A stretch of 6,648 bases of DNA from an uncultured Odoribacter sp. (lineage in GTDB: Bacteria; Bacteroidota; Bacteroidia; Bacteroidales; Marinifilaceae). Below the pieces are notes generated by a model. It did not search any database, had not been told where the DNA came from, and saw only the letters and a program-made list of their open reading frames with translations. The stretch covers positions 1 through 6,648 of the forward strand of contig CAJKZL010000169.1 of assembly GCA_905204385.1 (NCBI GenBank). Direction: 5' to 3'. This document shows positions 5,359 to 6,648 of the stretch, piece by piece (positions within the stretch are counted from its first letter, which is position 1; each line of letters begins with the position of its first letter). The position numbers were made by a program, and so were the translations under genes.

Positions 5359-6648
5359 ATGATTTCGTTTACGATTTGCTTGTCGATATTGATAGCCGGT
5401 TATTTTGTTTACGGCCGTTATGTGGAAAGAATCTTCGGTCCCGATCCGAACCGGAAGACGCCGGCGTTGACCAAAGCGGACGGCGTGGATTATATACCTT
5501 TGCCGACATGGAAAATTTTTATGATTCAGTTTCTGAATATTGCCGGACTGGGGCCTATCTTCGGGGCCATCATGGGGGCGAAGTTCGGGACGGCTTCTTA
5601 TTTGTGGATTGTGTTGGGGAGTGTGTTGGCTGGTGCGATGCATGATTATTTCTCGGGGATGTTGTCCATCCGTCACGGCGGAGAAAGTCTGCCGGAAATT
5701 ATCGGCCGTTATCTGGGGATGACCACCAAGCAGGTCATGCGGGGTTTCACGGTGATCCTGATGGTTTTGGTGGGAGCTGTATTCGTGGCCGGGCCTGCCG
5801 GTCTGCTGGCCAAGCTGACGCCCGGGTACATGGATGTAACCTTTTGGATCATCGTGGTGTTCCTTTATTATATGCTGGCGACTTTGCTTCCGATCGATAA
5901 GATTATCGGCAAGGTATATCCTGTTTTTGCCGTGGCCTTGCTCTTTATGGCCGTGGGAATCCTGGTTATGCTTTATGTGCATCATCCTGTTTTGCCGGAA
6001 CTGTGGGAGGGAGTGGTGAATACGCATCCGAATGCGGCAGCATTGCCGATATTTCCGATCATGTTCGTGAGCATCGCCTGCGGCGCCATTTCGGGCTTTC
6101 ATGCTACGCAGTCGCCCATGATGGCCCGGTGCATGACCAATGAGAAATATGGACGGCCGGTTTTCTACGGGGCGATGATTACCGAAGGGATCGTAGCTTT
6201 GATCTGGGCTGCTGCAGCGACCTGGTTTTATCACGGGAACGGTATGGACGAAAATAATGCTTCCGTGATTGTGGATGCTATCACTAAAAATTGGCTGGGG
6301 ACAGCCGGCGGAGTGCTGGCCATTCTGGGCGTTATCGCTGCCCCCATTACTTCCGGGGACACGGCTTTTCGTTCGGCCCGGTTGATTGTTGCCGATTTTA
6401 TGGGGATGGAACAGAAAAGTATCCGGAAGCGATTGTATATTTGTATCCCCATGTTCTTAGCAGCGATCGCTTTATTGCTTTACAGTTTGCGCGATGCCGA
6501 GGGGTTCGACCGGATCTGGCGTTATTTTGCCTGGTCGAATCAGACGCTTTCGGTGTTTACATTGTGGGCAATCACTGTATATTTGGTGGAGGCCCGTAAA
6601 AATTATTGGATTGCACTGGTGCCGGCTTTGTTTATGACTTGCGTTTGT
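5359..6648 (+). CDS. cstA: CstA-family carbon starvation transporter (runs off right edge)
   Basis: From ATG 5359 the frame stays open for 430 codons to the window edge; the protein begins MISFTICLSILIAGYFVYGR. It is a polytopic inner-membrane protein with roughly eleven or twelve hydrophobic helices, including 2-18, 53-74, 77-98, 129-150, 160-178, 186-208, 316-333 and 358-375. Signatures of the CstA family are FLNIAGLGPIFGAIMGAKFG (59-78), AMHDYFSGMLSIRHGGESLP (93-112), SGFHATQSPMMARCM (245-259) and APITSGDTAFRSARLI (328-343). Characterised relatives (E. coli CstA and BtsT) take up peptides or pyruvate during carbon limitation; which substrate applies here cannot be told. Many Bacteroidota members are near 480 residues, much shorter than the 700-residue E. 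coli protein, so perhaps 50 residues are missing. The gene follows rnr without a visible terminator or consensus promoter, suggesting read-through. Confidence 0.92.
   Translation, partial: MISFTICLSILIAGYFVYGRYVERIFGPDPNRKTPALTKADGVDYIPLPTWKIFMIQFLNIAGLGPIFGAIMGAKFGTASYLWIVLGSVLAGAMHDYFSGMLSIRHGGESLPEIIGRYLGMTTKQVMRGFTVILMVLVGAVFVAGPAGLLAKLTPGYMDVTFWIIVVFLYYMLATLLPIDKIIGKVYPVFAVALLFMAVGILVMLYVHHPVLPELWEGVVNTHPNAAALPIFPIMFVSIACGAISGFHATQSPMMARCMTNEKYGRPVFYGAMITEGIVALIWAAAATWFYHGNGMDENNASVIVDAITKNWLGTAGGVLAILGVIAAPITSGDTAFRSARLIVADFMGMEQKSIRKRLYICIPMFLAAIALLLYSLRDAEGFDRIWRYFAWSNQTLSVFTLWAITVYLVEARKNYWIALVPALFMTCVC

Noticed and set aside
5376..5722. Short plus-strand frames within the start of the CstA-type gene
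   Set aside because: They are in other frames of a gene whose own frame is intact to the window edge and carries the family motifs.
4807..6234. 475-codon open frame on the minus strand opposite the end of rnr and the CstA-type gene
   Set aside because: It has the same His/Arg/Gln-rich shadow composition, spans two real genes on the other strand and has no family signature.
6291..6599. 102-codon plus-strand frame near the right edge
   Set aside because: It is an out-of-frame shadow of the CstA-type gene, with no domain of its own.

Overview
The window reads as chromosomal DNA from a member of the Bacteroidota, most likely order Bacteroidales; I cannot settle the genus. Four signs point there: promoters of the Bacteroides type (TTTG, about 19 bases, TAnnTTTG), no Shine-Dalgarno sequences, a FecI-like sigma factor followed by a FecR-like anti-sigma factor, and family variants usual in this phylum (SDR-type threonine dehydrogenase, short CstA). 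No rRNA, tRNA, CRISPR, insertion sequence or phage gene is visible.

Left part, minus strand (1-1055): an ECF sigma factor gene (359-898) is followed 80 bases later by the start of a FecR-type anti-sigma gene (1-278, cut by the window edge). A textbook Bacteroidales promoter at 1025-1055 drives the pair through a leader of about 120 bases that holds a small perfect hairpin. Such pairs usually control a TonB-dependent receptor (SusC/SusD type), which would lie outside the window to the left.

Centre, plus strand (1056-2892): a 374-base divergent intergenic region holds a long inverted repeat between two opposed promoters. It is followed by rnhA (ribonuclease HI) with its own perfect-consensus promoter. 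Next comes an SDR-type L-threonine 3-dehydrogenase gene with its own promoter, closed by a strong rho-independent terminator at 2864-2892. A perfect 22-base palindrome sits inside the dehydrogenase gene.

Right part, plus strand (2893-6648): rnr (ribonuclease R) is followed after 57 bases, with no visible terminator or promoter, by a CstA-type transporter gene that runs off the right edge in an intact frame. These two may share a transcript.

The genes are mostly housekeeping (RNA/DNA hybrid removal, RNA decay, threonine breakdown, carbon-starvation uptake) plus one cell-surface signalling module. I did not find a convincing new system. The items most worth a second look are non-coding: the inverted repeat between the divergent promoters, the palindrome inside the dehydrogenase gene, and the hairpin in the sigma-factor leader.
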